A DNA stretch of 64,000 nucleotides. Origin: Streptomyces sp. NBC_00178 (lineage in GTDB: Bacteria; Actinomycetota; Actinomycetes; Streptomycetales; Streptomycetaceae). The notes under the pieces are model-generated. The model was given only the letters and a program-made list of their open reading frames with translations, was not told the origin of the DNA and ran no database searches. Shown piece by piece: positions 1 to 8,634 of the stretch. Every line of letters starts with the position of its first letter. Within the stretch, counting starts at the first letter, position 1. The stretch spans positions 3,796,001 to 3,860,000 of the forward strand of contig NZ_CP108143.1 in NCBI RefSeq assembly GCF_036206005.1, given 5' to 3'. The position numbers and the translations under genes were made by a program.

Positions 1-2
1 CG

Positions 3-932
3 GCCTTCCTCGTCGGCGGCGCCTTCATGGTCGGCATCGCGGCCTTCCACCTGATGCGCAAGCGGCACATCCCCGTGATGCGCGCCTCGCTGCGGCTCGG
101 ACTGGTCACCGTGGTGATCGCCGGCCTGCTCACCGCCGTGAGCGGCGACGTGCTCGGCAAGGTGATGTTCAAGCAGCAGCCCATGAAGATGGCGGCGGCC
201 GAAGCCCTGTGGGAGGGCCAGCACGGGGCGCCCTTCTCGCTCTTCGCGGTGGGCGACGTCGCCGAGGGGCACAACGACGTCGAGATCTCCATCCCCGGCG
301 TCCTGTCCTTCCTCGCGGACGACACCTTCACCTCGTACGTCCCCGGCATCAACGACATCAACAAGGCCGAGCAGGAGAAGTACGGCCCGGGGGACTACCG
401 GCCCAACATCCCGGTGGCCTTCTGGAGCTTCCGCTGGATGATCGGCTTCGGCATGGCCTCCTTCAGCCTCGGCCTGCTGGGCCTGTGGCTGACGCGCAAG
501 CGGTTCATGCTCCCGGAGGCGCTGCGCACCGGAGAGGACGAGGTACCGAATCTGGTGCTCTTCAAGAACACGGTGCTGAGCCCGAAGTTCGCCCGGCTGT
601 ACTGGATCACCGCCCTGTGGACCATGCTCTTCCCGCTGATCGCCAACAGCTGGGGCTGGATCTTCACCGAGACGGGACGCCAGCCCTGGGTGGTCTACGG
701 CGTGTTCCAGACCCGCGACGCGGTCTCCCCCGGTGTGTCGCAGGGCGAGGTCATCACCTCGCTGATCGTCTTCACGGCGCTCTACGCGGTCCTCGCCGTC
801 GTCGAGGTGAAGTTGCTCCTGAAGTACGTCAAGGCCGGGCCGCCCGAGCTCACCGAGGCCGACCTCGACCCGCCCACCCGGATCGGCGGCCACGACCAGG
901 ACGCCGACCGGCCGATGGCCTTCTCCTACTGA
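3..932 (+). CDS. cydA: Cytochrome bd quinol oxidase subunit I, C-terminal part
   Basis: The frame is open from the left window edge, so only about 310 C-terminal residues of a roughly 500-residue protein are present. CydA carries the haems b558, b595 and d and the quinol-oxidising site of the membrane oxidase that reduces oxygen to water. Several hydrophobic segments are visible. The motif GRQPWVVYGVFQT after the helix ending near nt 660 is the conserved GRQPW signature that follows the Q loop in this family. cydB starts 19 nt after the stop and has its own ribosome site, so the two are co-transcribed. The real start and promoter lie outside the window. Confidence 0.96.
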   Translation, partial: AFLVGGAFMVGIAAFHLMRKRHIPVMRASLRLGLVTVVIAGLLTAVSGDVLGKVMFKQQPMKMAAAEALWEGQHGAPFSLFAVGDVAEGHNDVEISIPGVLSFLADDTFTSYVPGINDINKAEQEKYGPGDYRPNIPVAFWSFRWMIGFGMASFSLGLLGLWLTRKRFMLPEALRTGEDEVPNLVLFKNTVLSPKFARLYWITALWTMLFPLIANSWGWIFTETGRQPWVVYGVFQTRDAVSPGVSQGEVITSLIVFTALYAVLAVVEVKLLLKYVKAGPPELTEADLDPPTRIGGHDQDADRPMAFSY

Positions 933-951
933 GACCAAGCGGAGCTGAGAG

Positions 952-1953
952 ATGGAACTCCACGACATCTGGTTCGTGCTCATAGCCGTCCTGTGGACCG
1001 GCTACTTCTTCCTGGAGGGATTCGACTTCGGCATCGGGGTCCTCACCAAGCTGCTGGCCCGCGACCGCAAGGAGCGCCGCGTCCTGATCAACACGATCGG
1101 GCCGGTCTGGGACGGGAACGAGGTCTGGCTGCTCAGCGCGGGCGGAGCGACCTTCGCGGCCTTCCCGGAGTGGTACGCCACGCTGTTCTCCGGCTTCTAC
1201 CTGCCCCTCCTGGTCATCCTGCTCTGCCTGATCGTGCGGGGCGTGGCCTTCGAGTACCGGGCGAAGCGGCCTGAGGAACGCTGGCAGACCAACTGGGAGC
1301 ACGCGATCTTCTGGACCTCGCTGATCCCGGCCGTGCTCTGGGGCGTGGCCTTCGGCAACATCGTCCGGGGCGTGAAGATCGATGCCGACATGGAGTACGT
1401 CGGCAACCTCTGGGACCTGCTCAACCCGTACGCCCTCCTGGGCGGCCTGGTCACGCTGTTCCTCTTCACCTTCCACGGGTCGGTGTTCGCCGCGCTCAAG
1501 ACCGTCGGGGACATCCGCGCCCGGGCCCGCGGGCTGGCGCTCAAGCTGGGTCTCGCCACCGCGGTGCTCGCGCTGTGCTTCCTCGCGTGGACACAGGCGG
1601 ACAACGGCAACGGCCGGAGCCTGATCGCGATGATCGTCGCCGTGGCGGCCCTGGTCGCCGGCATCGCCGCCATCGCGGCGGGACGGGAGGGCTGGTCCTT
1701 CGCCTTCTCCGGGGTGACCATCGCGGCCGCGGTGGCCATGCTCTTCCTGACGCTCTTCCCGAACGTCATGCCGTCGTCGCTGAACGACGCCTGGAGTCTG
1801 ACGGTCACCAACGCCTCCTCCAGCCCGTACACGCTCAAGATCATGACCTGGTGTGCGGGGATCGCGACTCCCTTGGTGCTGCTGTACCAGGGCTGGACGT
1901 ACTGGGTCTTCCGCAAGCGCATCGGTACGCACCACATCGCCGACGCGCACTGA
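952..1953 (+). CDS. cydB: Cytochrome bd quinol oxidase subunit II
   Basis: The product is a 333-residue integral membrane protein, the usual family length, with about eight to nine hydrophobic helices. The N-terminal segment GPVWDGNEVWL is the family signature. CydB pairs with CydA to form the cytochrome bd oxidase, a high-oxygen-affinity terminal oxidase. The ATG is preceded by GGAGCTGAGAG. A strong hairpin follows directly after the stop and separates it from the transporter gene cydDC, which is nevertheless on the same strand and functionally linked. Confidence 0.96.
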   Translation: MELHDIWFVLIAVLWTGYFFLEGFDFGIGVLTKLLARDRKERRVLINTIGPVWDGNEVWLLSAGGATFAAFPEWYATLFSGFYLPLLVILLCLIVRGVAFEYRAKRPEERWQTNWEHAIFWTSLIPAVLWGVAFGNIVRGVKIDADMEYVGNLWDLLNPYALLGGLVTLFLFTFHGSVFAALKTVGDIRARARGLALKLGLATAVLALCFLAWTQADNGNGRSLIAMIVAVAALVAGIAAIAAGREGWSFAFSGVTIAAAVAMLFLTLFPNVMPSSLNDAWSLTVTNASSSPYTLKIMTWCAGIATPLVLLYQGWTYWVFRKRIGTHHIADAH

Positions 1954-1993
1954 ACCGGTGCCCGCACCGCTGAAGCCGGTGCGGGCACCGGTT
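1953..1993 (+). terminator. Perfect 17-bp hairpin after cydB
   Basis: The 17-nt arms 1953-1969 and 1977-1993 are exact reverse complements around a 7-nt loop. There is no T-tract, as is common in Streptomyces terminators. It lies between cydB and cydDC and may terminate transcription or reduce read-through. Confidence 0.75.
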
Positions 1994-2071
1994 CCCGCCC
2001 CGCCCGTGCGCCGTACCCGCGCGGGCGCGCCGAACCCGTCGATGCCGACGGCATGAGCTCACTGGGGAGCT

Positions 2072-2085
2072 GTTTCACGTGAAAC
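2072..2085. promoter_or_regulatory. parS: parS centromere site (ParB binding)
   Basis: GTTTCACGTGAAAC is a perfect 14-bp palindrome identical to the Streptomyces parS consensus as I know it. ParB binds such sites, which cluster around oriC, and ParA/ParB segregate chromosomes into spores. This copy covers the GTG start codon of cydDC (2079-2081), so a bound ParB could also affect that gene, which is inference. Confidence 0.9.
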
Positions 2086-5000
2086 CGATCGACCCTCGCC
2101 TTCTCCGCTACGCCCGTGCCACCCGCTTCTTCCTGGCGGCCGTGGTGGCACTCGGACTGCTCGGAGCGGCCTTGGTGATCGCCCAGGCGATGCTTGTGGC
2201 CGAGGTGGTGGTGGGCGGTTTCGAGGACGTGCTGACGGCGGCCGGGCTCCGGACACCGCTGCTCCTGCTGGTCGCCGTCGCGCTGGGGCGGGCGCTCGTG
2301 GCCTGGTTGACCGAACTGGCCGCGCACCGGGCGAGCGCCGCGGTCAAGTCGGAGCTGCGGGGGCGGCTCATGGACCGGGCGACGGAACTGGGACCGGACT
2401 GGCTGGGCGGGCAGCGGACCGGTTCACTGGTGGCGCTGGCCACCCGGGGGGTCGACGCCCTCGACGACTACTTCTCGCGCTATCTCCCGCAGCTCGGGCT
2501 GGCGGTCGTGGTGCCGATGGCGGTTCTGGCCAGGATCGTCACCGAGGACTGGGTCTCGGCGGCGATCATCGTGGTGACCCTGCCCCTCATCCCCCTCTTC
2601 ATGATTCTCATCGGATGGGCCACGCAGTCCCGCATGGACCGTCAGTGGCGGCTGCTGTCCAGGCTCTCCGGTCACTTCCTGGACGTGGTCGCCGGACTGC
2701 CGACGCTGAAGGTCTTCGGCCGGGCAAAGGCGCAGGCCGAGTCGATCCGCACGATCACGTCGCAGTACCGCACGGCGACGCTGAAGACCCTTCGGATCGC
2801 CTTCCTGTCCTCCTTCGCCCTGGAGCTGCTGGCCACTCTGTCCGTCGCGCTGGTGGCGGTGACGATCGGTATGCGGCTCGTCCACGGGGAACTCGACCTC
2901 TACACGGGGCTGGTCGTCCTCATCCTGGCTCCGGAGGCCTACCTGCCGATCCGGCAGGTAGGCGCGCAGTACCACGCGGCGGCGGAGGGGGTCTCGGCGG
3001 CGGAGGAGATCTTCGCGGTGCTGGAGACCGAGCCCGTGGCCGGTGGCACGCGGGATGTCCCGGTGTCGCTGCGGCTGGAGCTGGAGGAGGTGACGGTCCG
3101 GCACCCGGGCCGCACCGAGCCCTCGCTGGACGCCGCGTCGCTCGTCGTCGAGCCCGGGGAGACGGTCGCCCTCGTCGGTCCCAGCGGGGTCGGCAAGTCC
3201 ACCCTCCTCAACGTCGTGCTCGGCTTCACGGAGCCCGACGAGGGCTCGGTGAAGGTCGGCGGAACCGACCTGAGGTCCCTCTCCGCGGAGCGCTGGCGTC
3301 GGCAGATCGCCTGGGTCCCGCAGCGGCCGCACCTGTTCGCGGGGACGATCGCCGAGAACGTACGGCTCGCCCGCCCGGACGCGGACGACGACGCGGTCAC
3401 GGCGGCGCTGCGCGATGCGGGGGCCCACGACTTCGTGGAGGCACTGCCCGACGGCCGGGAGACGCTGCTGGGCGAGGACGGATCCGGACTCTCGGCGGGC
3501 CAGCGGCAACGACTCGCCCTGGCACGGGCGTTCCTCGCCGACCGGCCGCTGCTGCTGCTCGACGAGCCGACGGCGGGCCTGGACGGAGACACCGAGGCGG
3601 GCATCGTCGACGCGGTGCGAAGGCTGGCGGCGGGCCGCACCGTGCTGCTGGTCGTCCACCGGCCGGCGCTGCTCTCCGTCGCGGACCGCGTGGTGACACT
3701 GGCCCCGAGGCGGCGGCCGGCCGACGGGGGGCCGGGCCCGGGCAGCCTGCCGTCCGTCGCCGCCGCCTCCGCCGGTCCGCCCGCCGGGAGGGATGCTGAG
3801 CGACCGGGGGAGCCCGTCCTGCTGAGGGACACGGCGGCGACGGCCGGCGGCCGGGTGCTCGCCCGGGTGCGCGAGGCAGCCGGTTCCCAGTACCGGAAAC
3901 TCGGCCTGGCCGCGCTGCTGGGCAGCCTCGCGGTGGGGTCGTCGGTCGGACTCATGGCTGTCTCCGGATGGCTGATCTCCCGTGCCTCAGAGCAGCCCCC
4001 CGTGCTCTATCTGATGGTCGCCGTCACCGCGACCCGGGCGTTCGGCATCGGCCGTGCCGTCTTCCGCTACGCCGAGCGGCTGGTCTCGCACGACGCCGTT
4101 CTCAGGATGCTCGCGGAGCTGCGGGTCGCCGTGTACCGCGGACTGGAGCGCGTCGCGCCCGCCGGGCTCCGGACGACCAGGCGGGGCGACCTGCTCTCCC
4201 GCCTGGTCGCCGACGTGGACACGCTGCAGGACTACTGGCTCCGCTGGCTGCTGCCGGTGGGCACCGCCCTCGCGGTGGGGGCCGCTGCCGTCGGGTTCAC
4301 CGGGTGGCTGCTGCCCGGGGCGGGTGCCGTCCTCGCGGTGGGGCTGCTCCTCGCCGGTGTCGGCGTGCCGTGGCTGAGCGGTGCGTGCGCCAGGCGGGCC
4401 GAGCACCAACTGGCGCCCGCGCGTGCGGCACTGGCCGTCCGCGTCGCCGACCTGCTCGGCGGGACGGCGGAACTGGCCGTCGCGGGCGCGCTGCCCGGCC
4501 GCAGGCGGCAGGTGCGCGGCGCCGACGCTCTGCTCACCCGGATCGCCTCGCGGGCCGCGACCGCGACCGCGCTCGGCGGGGGGCTGTCGGCGCTGATCTG
4601 CGGACTGACCGTCGTGGCGTCGGCGGTCGTGGCGCTGCCCGCCGTCCACGACGGGCGCCTCGCGGGCGTCGAGCTCGCCGTCGTCGTCCTCACCCCGCTC
4701 GCCGCGTTCGAGGCGGTGGCGGGGCTGCCGCTCGCCGTGCAGTACCGCCGGCGGGTCGAGCGGAGCGCGGAGCGCGTCTTCGAGGTGCTGGACGCACCCG
4801 TGCCGGTCGACGAGCCCGTCGAACCCGCGGAGGCACCCGCGATCCCGTACCCGCTCGTGGTCCGGGGGCTGTCGGCCCGCTACCAGGGCGCGGAGCGCGA
4901 TGCCCTGGATTCGGTCGGCCTGACGCTGCTCCCAGGGAAGCGGGTGGCGGTGGTGGGGCCGTCCGGTTCCGGGAAGACGACGCTCGCCCAGGTGCTGCTC

Positions 5001-5630
5001 CGCTTCCTGGACGCCCGGGAGGGGACGTACAGCCTCGGCGGGGTCGAGGCGACGGCGATGGACGGTGACACGGTGCGTACCTTCGTCGGACTGTGTGCGC
5101 AGGACGCCCATGTCTTCGACAGTTCCATCCGCGAGAACCTGCGGCTCGCCCGCCCCGGGGCGACGGACGGTCAGCTGCGGGACGCGCTCGCCGGGGCCCG
5201 GCTGCTGGACTGGGCCGATTCGCTCCCCGACGGCCTCGGCACACCGGTGGGCGAACACGGGGCGCGGCTCTCGGGAGGCCAGCGGCAACGGCTGGCCCTG
5301 GCCCGGGCCCTGCTCGCGGACTTTCCCGTACTCGTGCTCGACGAGCCCGCCGAGCACCTCGACCTGGAGACGGCGGACGCGCTGACGGCGGACCTGCTGA
5401 CGGCGACCGAAGGACGCACGACCGTGCTCATCACGCACCGGCTGGCGGGTCTGGACAAGGTGGACGAGGTCCTGGTGCTGGACGCCGGGCAGGTGGTGCA
5501 GCAGGGCACCTACGCCGCCCTGGCCGCTCAGGACGGACCGCTGCGCCGCATGATCGCGCGCGAGGAGCAGCCGGTGGTGGCCGGGCCCGACCGGACGCGG
5601 ACGCGGGACGCGGCATTCGTACGGAGTTGA
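2079..5630 (+). CDS. cydDC: CydD-CydC fused ABC exporter for cytochrome bd assembly
   Basis: The 1,183-residue protein contains two complete ABC half-transporters in tandem, which in E. coli are the separate proteins CydD and CydC. Each half has a six-helix membrane domain followed by an ATPase domain. The first ATPase has Walker A GPSGVGKST near residue 366, signature LSAGQRQR and Walker B LLLLDEPT. The second has GPSGSGKTT near residue 960, signature LSGGQRQR and VLVLDEPAEHLD. CydDC moves reduced thiols to the cell exterior and is needed for cytochrome bd assembly. The GTG start lies inside a parS palindrome. The two halves are joined by a Pro/Gly/Ala-rich linker. Such fusions are normal in actinobacteria. 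Confidence 0.94.
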   Translation: MKPIDPRLLRYARATRFFLAAVVALGLLGAALVIAQAMLVAEVVVGGFEDVLTAAGLRTPLLLLVAVALGRALVAWLTELAAHRASAAVKSELRGRLMDRATELGPDWLGGQRTGSLVALATRGVDALDDYFSRYLPQLGLAVVVPMAVLARIVTEDWVSAAIIVVTLPLIPLFMILIGWATQSRMDRQWRLLSRLSGHFLDVVAGLPTLKVFGRAKAQAESIRTITSQYRTATLKTLRIAFLSSFALELLATLSVALVAVTIGMRLVHGELDLYTGLVVLILAPEAYLPIRQVGAQYHAAAEGVSAAEEIFAVLETEPVAGGTRDVPVSLRLELEEVTVRHPGRTEPSLDAASLVVEPGETVALVGPSGVGKSTLLNVVLGFTEPDEGSVKVGGTDLRSLSAERWRRQIAWVPQRPHLFAGTIAENVRLARPDADDDAVTAALRDAGAHDFVEALPDGRETLLGEDGSGLSAGQRQRLALARAFLADRPLLLLDEPTAGLDGDTEAGIVDAVRRLAAGRTVLLVVHRPALLSVADRVVTLAPRRRPADGGPGPGSLPSVAAASAGPPAGRDAERPGEPVLLRDTAATAGGRVLARVREAAGSQYRKLGLAALLGSLAVGSSVGLMAVSGWLISRASEQPPVLYLMVAVTATRAFGIGRAVFRYAERLVSHDAVLRMLAELRVAVYRGLERVAPAGLRTTRRGDLLSRLVADVDTLQDYWLRWLLPVGTALAVGAAAVGFTGWLLPGAGAVLAVGLLLAGVGVPWLSGACARRAEHQLAPARAALAVRVADLLGGTAELAVAGALPGRRRQVRGADALLTRIASRAATATALGGGLSALICGLTVVASAVVALPAVHDGRLAGVELAVVVLTPLAAFEAVAGLPLAVQYRRRVERSAERVFEVLDAPVPVDEPVEPAEAPAIPYPLVVRGLSARYQGAERDALDSVGLTLLPGKRVAVVGPSGSGKTTLAQVLLRFLDAREGTYSLGGVEATAMDGDTVRTFVGLCAQDAHVFDSSIRENLRLARPGATDGQLRDALAGARLLDWADSLPDGLGTPVGEHGARLSGGQRQRLALARALLADFPVLVLDEPAEHLDLETADALTADLLTATEGRTTVLITHRLAGLDKVDEVLVLDAGQVVQQGTYAALAAQDGPLRRMIAREEQPVVAGPDRTRTRDAAFVRS

Positions 5631-5654
5631 GGGCCGCCCCCGCGCTCCGCCGAC

Positions 5655-5683
5655 TTTCCGGATCTTTCGGTGCTTATTAGGCT
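5655..5683 (+). promoter_or_regulatory. Candidate leaderless promoter of the GAF histidine kinase
   Basis: TTTCCG (5655-5660) and TAGGCT (5678-5683) are 17 nt apart and resemble -35 and -10 boxes. The ATG at 5690 begins 7 nt after the -10 box and no Shine-Dalgarno sequence precedes it, which fits a leaderless mRNA. This is a by-eye prediction. Confidence 0.4.
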
Positions 5684-5689
5684 CGGGTC

Positions 5690-7396
5690 ATGCCCGACCC
5701 GGATCCGAAGGACTCCGCCGAAGCCGCGCGGCCCACACCCGGCAGCCTGCGGGAGCTCTCCGCGGAGCTGACCGCGCGTGTGCCGCACCTGCTGGAGGCC
5801 ACCAGGTCCGTGGGGCCGGGCCTCGAACTCCACTCCACCCTCGAACGCATCTGTGAGACCGCGGCCGAACTCGCCCACGCCCGCTACGCGGCCATCGGGG
5901 TCGTCGACAAGCCGGGTGAGAGCCTGTGCGACTTCATCACCTACGGGGTGTCCGACGAGACGGCGCGGGCCGTCGGACGGCCGCCCGACGGGCACACCGG
6001 CCTGCTGGGCGCACTGATCCGCGAGGGCGTCTCCATCCGGCTGGAGGATCTGGAGGCCGACCCGCGCTTCGAGGGCTTCCCGCCCGGCCACCCGAGGATG
6101 CGGACCTTCCTCGGCGTCCCCATCCGGGTGCAGGGCGAGATCTTCGGCAACCTCTACGTGATGGGGAAACGGGACGGCGACGCGTTCGGCCACGACGAAC
6201 TGCACATGCTGCGCGTGCTCGCCACGGAGGCCGGGATCGCCATCGCCCACGCGCGGACGTACGAAGCCGCCCGGCAGCGCGAGCGGTGGATCGACGGATC
6301 GGTCGCCGTCACCACCGCCCTGCTCTCCGGCGGGGACGCCGACGAGGCGCTGACCGTCGTCGCCGAACAGGCCCGCCGCCTGGCCGACGCCGAAGCGGGC
6401 ATCGTCCTGCTGCCCGCGGAGGGCGGCGGTCTGGAGATCGTGGCGGTCGCCGGGAACAAGCCGTCCGCCTCCCTAGGTGTGATCATTCCGCCGCACAGTC
6501 CGGTGGTGGCGGCCCTTCTGAGGGGCGAGGAGGTCTTCATCAGCGACCCCGCCACCGACCCGCGCATGATCACCAGGATGGCCGACCAGTTCGGCCCGCA
6601 CATGCTGCTCCCCCTGCGCAGCGGTGGGCGGGTGCTCGGCGCGCTCGCCGTGCCGCGCGCCCGGGGAGGCCGCGCGTTCTCGCAGACGGAACGAACGCTG
6701 GCGGGCCATTTCGCCGCTCAGGCCGCCCTCGCGCTGAAGCTGGCCGAAGCGCAGAGGGACCGGCAGAGGATCGCGGTCTACGAGGACCGGGACCGGATCG
6801 CCCGGGACCTCCACGACCTGGTCATCCAGCGGCTGTTCGCCACGGGGATCATGCTGGAGGAGGCTCAGAGCCGGTCACGGGTCCCCGCCGTGCGGGAAGG
6901 CGTCGGGCGGGCGGTCGACGAGCTGGATGTGACCATCCAGGAGATCCGCACCGCCATCTTCGCCCTGCAGCAGGAGGCGGCCGAGGCGCCGTCGGGTCTG
7001 CGGACCCGTGTGCTGAGGGAGATCACCATGGCGGCGGTGCCGCTGGGCTTCGAGCCCACGCACCGGTTCCTCGGCCCCGTCGACTCCCTCGTGGGAGAGC
7101 TGGCCGGGAAGAACCTGATCGCGGCGCTCCGGGAGGCGCTGTCCAACACCTTCCGGCACGCGAGGGCCACGCACGTCGACGTGAGCGTGGACGCCACCGC
7201 GGTGCTGCCCGGCGGACAGGACGCGGTCCGGCTGTCGGTCGCCGACGACGGGGTGGGGATTCCGGAGGGGGGACGGCGCAGCGGTCTGCGGAACCTCGCC
7301 AGGCGCGCGGAGTCGCTCGGCGGCGCGAGCTGGTTCGAGGCCGGGCCGGGCGAGGACGGCGGCGGTACGACGGTGATCTGGCAGGTCCCGCTCTGA
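5690..7396 (+). CDS. Soluble GAF-GAF sensor histidine kinase, DevS/DosT-like
   Basis: The 568-residue protein has no membrane segment. Two GAF domains (about 45-190 and 210-350) precede a HisKA_3 dimerisation helix with ERD/RIARDLHDLVIQRLF, whose histidine lies near residue 374. A HATPase domain follows with VADDGVGIPEGG. This layout matches the NarL-type kinases DevS/DosT, which sense oxygen or redox through haem in the first GAF domain. A histidine occurs in GHPRMRTFLGVP, in the region where the DosS haem ligand lies, but haem binding cannot be read from sequence. No response regulator gene is adjacent. The position after cydABDC suggests, by inference, a link to oxygen or respiration. Confidence 0.88.
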   Translation: MPDPDPKDSAEAARPTPGSLRELSAELTARVPHLLEATRSVGPGLELHSTLERICETAAELAHARYAAIGVVDKPGESLCDFITYGVSDETARAVGRPPDGHTGLLGALIREGVSIRLEDLEADPRFEGFPPGHPRMRTFLGVPIRVQGEIFGNLYVMGKRDGDAFGHDELHMLRVLATEAGIAIAHARTYEAARQRERWIDGSVAVTTALLSGGDADEALTVVAEQARRLADAEAGIVLLPAEGGGLEIVAVAGNKPSASLGVIIPPHSPVVAALLRGEEVFISDPATDPRMITRMADQFGPHMLLPLRSGGRVLGALAVPRARGGRAFSQTERTLAGHFAAQAALALKLAEAQRDRQRIAVYEDRDRIARDLHDLVIQRLFATGIMLEEAQSRSRVPAVREGVGRAVDELDVTIQEIRTAIFALQQEAAEAPSGLRTRVLREITMAAVPLGFEPTHRFLGPVDSLVGELAGKNLIAALREALSNTFRHARATHVDVSVDATAVLPGGQDAVRLSVADDGVGIPEGGRRSGLRNLARRAESLGGASWFEAGPGEDGGGTTVIWQVPL

Positions 7397-7463
7397 GCGG
7401 AGACACGACCGTGCGGCGTCCGGCCCCCGCTCTCAGCGGAGACACGACCGTGGCGGCGTCCGG
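7390..7463. repeat. Direct repeat of about 34 bp across the kinase stop codon
   Basis: Two nearly identical copies (7390-7423 and 7429-7463) read GCTCT-AGCGGAGACACGACC followed by GTG(G)CGGCGTCCGG. The first copy includes the last codons and the TGA of the kinase gene. The copies differ by one substitution and one inserted G, so the duplication looks recent. Confidence 0.8.
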
Positions 7464-7577
7464 TCCGTCGGCGTGCATCCTCGGCCTGTCAGGGAATGGC
7501 GAGGATCCACGTCGGGACCGTCGGCGGGTCGCGGGGATCCCGTCGGACCCGGCGAGAAACCGTCCCGGTCTGCCGGC

Positions 7578-7664
7578 GGGTGGCGAGGATCCGCGTCGGG
7601 ACCGTCAGCGGGTGGCGAGGATCCGTTCGGGACCGTCAGCGGGTGGCGAGGATCCGCTCGATGA
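7578..7664. repeat. 31-32 bp tandem repeats of the HAD gene 3' end
   Basis: Unit 1 (7578-7609), unit 2 (7610-7640) and the start of unit 3 (7641 on) share GGGTGGCGAGGATCCG followed by TCGGGACCGTCAGC. A degenerate copy begins near 7495. Unit 3 is the coding end of the HAD phosphatase gene (…ERILATR-stop, read on the minus strand), so the gene's terminus has been duplicated downstream of itself. Confidence 0.85.
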
Positions 7665-8490
7665 CTGCCGCCACGCCGTCCTCGTTGTTGGTCAGCGTCA
7701 CACCGGTCGCGGCCGCACGGGCGGCCGGGTGCGCGTTGCCCATGGCGAACGAGGCTCCGGCCCAGCCGAGCATCTCCACGTCGTTCGGCATGTCCCCGAA
7801 CGCGACCACCTCGTCCGCGCTGATGCCGCGTTCCGCACAGCAGGCGGCGAGGGTGTTGGCCTTGGACACTCCGAGACCGCTCACCTCCAGCAGTGCGGTG
7901 GGGCTGGACCGGGTGAACGACGCGCGGTCACCCGCGGCCTCCCGCGCCAGCAGCAGGAAGTCGTCGGGGGTGAGCTCGGGGTGGTGGGCGAGGACCTTCA
8001 GTACCGGCTTGCCCGCGCCCGGCGCCTCCTCGTGCAGGAGCTTCTCCGCGACCGCGACCGTGGCACCCGGGTCCATATGGAAGGGCGGGTAGGCCGGCTC
8101 GTAGTGGATGCCGGTGGTCAACTCGACGGCGAACGAGACGCCGGGGGCCGCCTCCCGCAGGATGCGGACGACCTCCAGGGCGACCGGCCGCTCCAGCGGG
8201 TGGACCTCGATCAGCCGGCCGTCGTCGTGCAGGTCGGCGACGGCGGCGCCGTTCGCGCAGATGGCCATGCCGTGGCCCTGGACGTGGGCGCTGACCACGT
8301 CCATCCAGCGGGCCGGCCGGCCGGTGACGAAGAAGACCTCGATCCCCGCCGCCTCTGCAGCCGCGAGCGCGGCCACCGTGCGGTCCGACAGGGTCTTGTC
8401 GTCACGCAGCAGTGTGCCGTCCAGGTCGGTGGCGATCAGCCGGGTCACGGCGGGCAGCGGGTAATCGGTAGCGTCGGTAGCTGAGGTCAC
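7636..8490 (-). CDS. HAD-superfamily Cof-type sugar-phosphate phosphatase
   Basis: The 284-residue protein begins with [17 protein letters not shown], the HAD motif I with the nucleophilic aspartate (DLDGT). Motif II is FFVTGRPA and motif III/IV is GLGVSKANTL…[12 protein letters not shown]. This is the HAD class IIB layout (Cof/YbiV type), soluble phosphatases of sugar phosphates and related metabolites. The GTG start at 8490 is chosen because GGGAG lies just upstream and the homologous region begins there; an open frame continues further upstream. A paralogue of the same family lies at 18460-19290. Substrate cannot be deduced. Confidence 0.88.
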   Translation of the reverse strand: MTSATDATDYPLPAVTRLIATDLDGTLLRDDKTLSDRTVAALAAAEAAGIEVFFVTGRPARWMDVVSAHVQGHGMAICANGAAVADLHDDGRLIEVHPLERPVALEVVRILREAAPGVSFAVELTTGIHYEPAYPPFHMDPGATVAVAEKLLHEEAPGAGKPVLKVLAHHPELTPDDFLLLAREAAGDRASFTRSSPTALLEVSGLGVSKANTLAACCAERGISADEVVAFGDMPNDVEMLGWAGASFAMGNAHPAARAAATGVTLTNNEDGVAAVIERILATR

Positions 8491-8634
8491 GGGGTCATTC
8501 TCCCGCACGACGGTGCACGGGCGTGCGCAGGGTCGCACATCTGAGTGCGCGAGCCGCTGATCAGCGGTACATGCTGCTGGCATATGTCATCGGCTTCACG
8601 GTGCTCCCGTGGCCCGACGCGGGCGCGCGTGATC

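Noticed and set aside
7390..7664. CRISPR array
   Set aside because: Repeats are adjacent without unique spacers, number only two to four, and are copies of gene ends.
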